From assembly GCA_031459855.1 (NCBI GenBank), contig JAVKHP010000001.1:726059-790058 (forward strand): a stretch of DNA of 64,000 nt. The letters are read 5' to 3'. The notes beneath the pieces were generated by a model. The model was not told the origin of the DNA. It saw only the letters and a list, made by a program, of their open reading frames with translations, and ran no database searches. This DNA is from Armatimonadota bacterium (GTDB lineage Bacteria > Sysuimicrobiota > Sysuimicrobiia > Sysuimicrobiales > Humicultoraceae). Every line of letters starts with the position of its first letter. The first letter of the stretch is position 1. Below, piece after piece: positions 62,896 through 64,000 of the stretch. The position numbers and the translations under genes are program-made.

Positions 62896-63225
62896 GTGCC
62901 CGACAAACCCTTCGAGCCCGACGACCCGCTGGCGCTGGTTGGCGTGGCGGTCGACGCCGACGCCGCGGCGGCGGAAGCCATGGCCAGGTGCCTGGTGGAG
63001 GAGTACCTGCGGGAGGGGTGGACGCCCGACCGCCTGCTGGCGCTGTGCCGCAACCCGTTCTACCAGGCGCTCCACGCCATCTACCGGGAGCGCGGGGAGG
63101 ACGGCGTGCAGGCGTTGATCGCCGAGGCCGCGGCCACCTGGGGCGTCTGGCGCACCACGGTGGGCCCGGTGCGCCCCCACCGGCCCGGCACACCCGATGC
63201 GGCGGGAGGTCGCGACGATGCCTGA
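62896..63225 (+). CDS. small protein between nxr-like alpha and beta genes
   Basis: 109 residues, GTG start six bases after the alpha stop. Its end overlaps the beta start by eight bases, so it is translated with them. Soluble and helical: LALVGVAVDADAAAAEAMARCLVEEYL, TPDRLLALCRNPFYQALHAIYRERG and VQALIAEAAATWGVW. No metal motif or signal peptide. By position it may be a maturation chaperone or accessory subunit, but it does not show the TorD/NarJ signature I would expect. Confidence 0.65.
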   Translation: MPDKPFEPDDPLALVGVAVDADAAAAEAMARCLVEEYLREGWTPDRLLALCRNPFYQALHAIYRERGEDGVQALIAEAAATWGVWRTTVGPVRPHRPGTPDAAGGRDDA

Positions 63226-64000
63226 GGTCTACAACTGGCAGCTGGGCCGCAAAATGACCTACCGCTTCCCGGAGCGGCACAGCCGCTGGCAGTTCGCGGC
63301 GGTCTTCAACATCAACCGGTGCATCGCGTGCCAGACGTGCACCATGGCGTGCAAGAGCACCTGGACCCACGCCCGCGGCCAGGAGTACATGTGGTGGAAC
63401 AACGTGGAGACCAAGCCCTACGGCGGCTACCCGCACTTCTGGGACGTCAAGACCCTGGAGTTGCTGGAGCAGGCCAACCCGGGCGGGCAGACCTGGACGC
63501 TGGCCGGGCGGGACGGCCGGCGGGCACCCTACGGGGTCTACGGCGGGAAGACGATCTTCGAGGCGGCACCGCGGGGCCAGGACTACGTGGGCTACCTGCC
63601 GACCGACGACGAGTGGCGGGCGCCCAACCTGTACGAGGACACCTCCACCGCCTACCCCACGGGGCCGGGCCGCTACCACCCCACCGGCGAGACGCTACCC
63701 CAGCACCGCACCTGGTTCTTCTACCTGCAGCGGATCTGCAACCACTGCACCTATCCGGCGTGTCTGGCGGCCTGTCCCCGCAACGCCATCTACAAGCGCC
63801 CCGAGGACGGCATCGTCCTCATCGACCAGCAACGGTGCCGCGGGTATCGCAAGTGCGTCGAAGCGTGCCCGTACAAGAAACCGATGTTCAACGCGTTCAC
63901 CCGGGTGGCCGAGAAGTGCATCGCGTGCTACCCGCGCATCGAAGGCCGGGACCCCCTCCACCCCGGCGTGCCCATCGAGGCCCGGTGCATGGCAGCGTGC
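63218..64000 (+). CDS. NXR/Nar-type beta subunit, 4Fe-4S protein (C-terminus beyond window)
   Basis: 261 codons visible. It starts PEVYNWQLGRKMTYRFPERH and continues NINRCIACQTCTMACKSTW and WWNNVETKPYGGYP, a start I recognise from Nitrospira/anammox nitrite oxidoreductase beta subunits. Later clusters are CNHCTYPACLAACPRNAIYKRPEDG, CRGYRKCVEACPYKKP (Tyr replaces a cysteine, as Trp does in the NarH 3Fe-4S site), CIACYPRIEG and ARCMAAC. It relays electrons from the alpha subunit. No signal of its own, so it is exported with alpha. ATG behind GGGAGG. Confidence 0.92.
   Translation, partial: MPEVYNWQLGRKMTYRFPERHSRWQFAAVFNINRCIACQTCTMACKSTWTHARGQEYMWWNNVETKPYGGYPHFWDVKTLELLEQANPGGQTWTLAGRDGRRAPYGVYGGKTIFEAAPRGQDYVGYLPTDDEWRAPNLYEDTSTAYPTGPGRYHPTGETLPQHRTWFFYLQRICNHCTYPACLAACPRNAIYKRPEDGIVLIDQQRCRGYRKCVEACPYKKPMFNAFTRVAEKCIACYPRIEGRDPLHPGVPIEARCMAAC

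Noticed and set aside
58657-63180. 1507-codon open frame on the minus strand opposite the NxrA-like gene
   Set aside because: Same antisense artefact; no recognisable domain, and the plus-strand gene carries all motifs.

Overview
This 64 kb window is very GC-rich (about 70 %), gene-dense bacterial DNA. Operons are packed with ATGA/GTGA start-stop overlaps and GTG starts are frequent. I see no rRNA, tRNA, CRISPR array or insertion sequence. A V/A-type ATPase in Thermus gene order, several membrane-associated molybdenum oxidoreductases and a Nitrospira/anammox-like nitrite oxidoreductase beta subunit suggest an uncultured, respiratory, probably thermophile-related lineage. CSP1-3/Sysuimicrobiota, NC10 and Rokubacteria-like groups are possible, but the sequence alone does not decide.

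Layout. 1-588 is a partial CRP/FNR regulator. 792-6719 holds small unknown genes, a receiver-like protein and a polysulfide/thiosulfate-reductase-like operon (psrABC-like plus a secreted rhodanese); its catalytic subunit is interrupted by an in-frame UGA. 7047-11628 is a sugar-type ABC importer. 11692-12573 encodes an aspartic-protease-like protein and a ferritin-like protein. 12721-22283 (minus) is a complete V/A-ATPase operon with a histidine kinase coupled to its end. 22613-24189 has an adenosine-specific kinase and a Phd/PIN toxin-antitoxin pair. 24209-33240 (minus) is a MoeA-MobB fusion, a zinc alcohol dehydrogenase and a Liv-type ABC importer with two binding proteins, divergent from a PucR regulator. 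35246-36730 is a GltD-like flavoprotein. 37049-42208 is pstSCAB followed by an unusual fusion of a DUF47/PhoU-like domain to a PhoB-type DNA-binding domain. 42300-48804 has guaB, a ZIP transporter, a PepSY protein, DUF3795, glnA and a damaged MNT/HEPN pair. 48951-51762 has DUF881, DUF420, a cupredoxin-like protein and a small Fe-S protein. 51830-57870 is a tetrathionate-reductase-like ttrBCA operon ending in a DUF411 gene whose first motif cysteine is encoded by UGA, with a hairpin just downstream, so it is a candidate selenoprotein. After sfsA and a Uma2 remnant, 59314 to the window end is an NXR/Nar-type operon (alpha, small protein, beta).

How it fits together. Three separate molybdenum-enzyme operons plus a molybdenum cofactor gene point to versatile anaerobic or nitrogen/sulfur respiration, with the V/A-ATPase using or making the ion gradient. 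The palindrome ATCGGG-N6-CCCGAT recurs at three promoters: ttr-like, nxr-like and the GltD-like gene. In the two respiratory operons it sits at an identical position relative to -35 and -10, implying one shared activator. Arrays of 11-bp direct repeats resembling Pho boxes precede pstS, the DUF47-wHTH fusion gene and the PepSY gene. This suggests a phosphate regulon run by, or including, the fusion protein, since no PhoR/PhoB pair is visible here.
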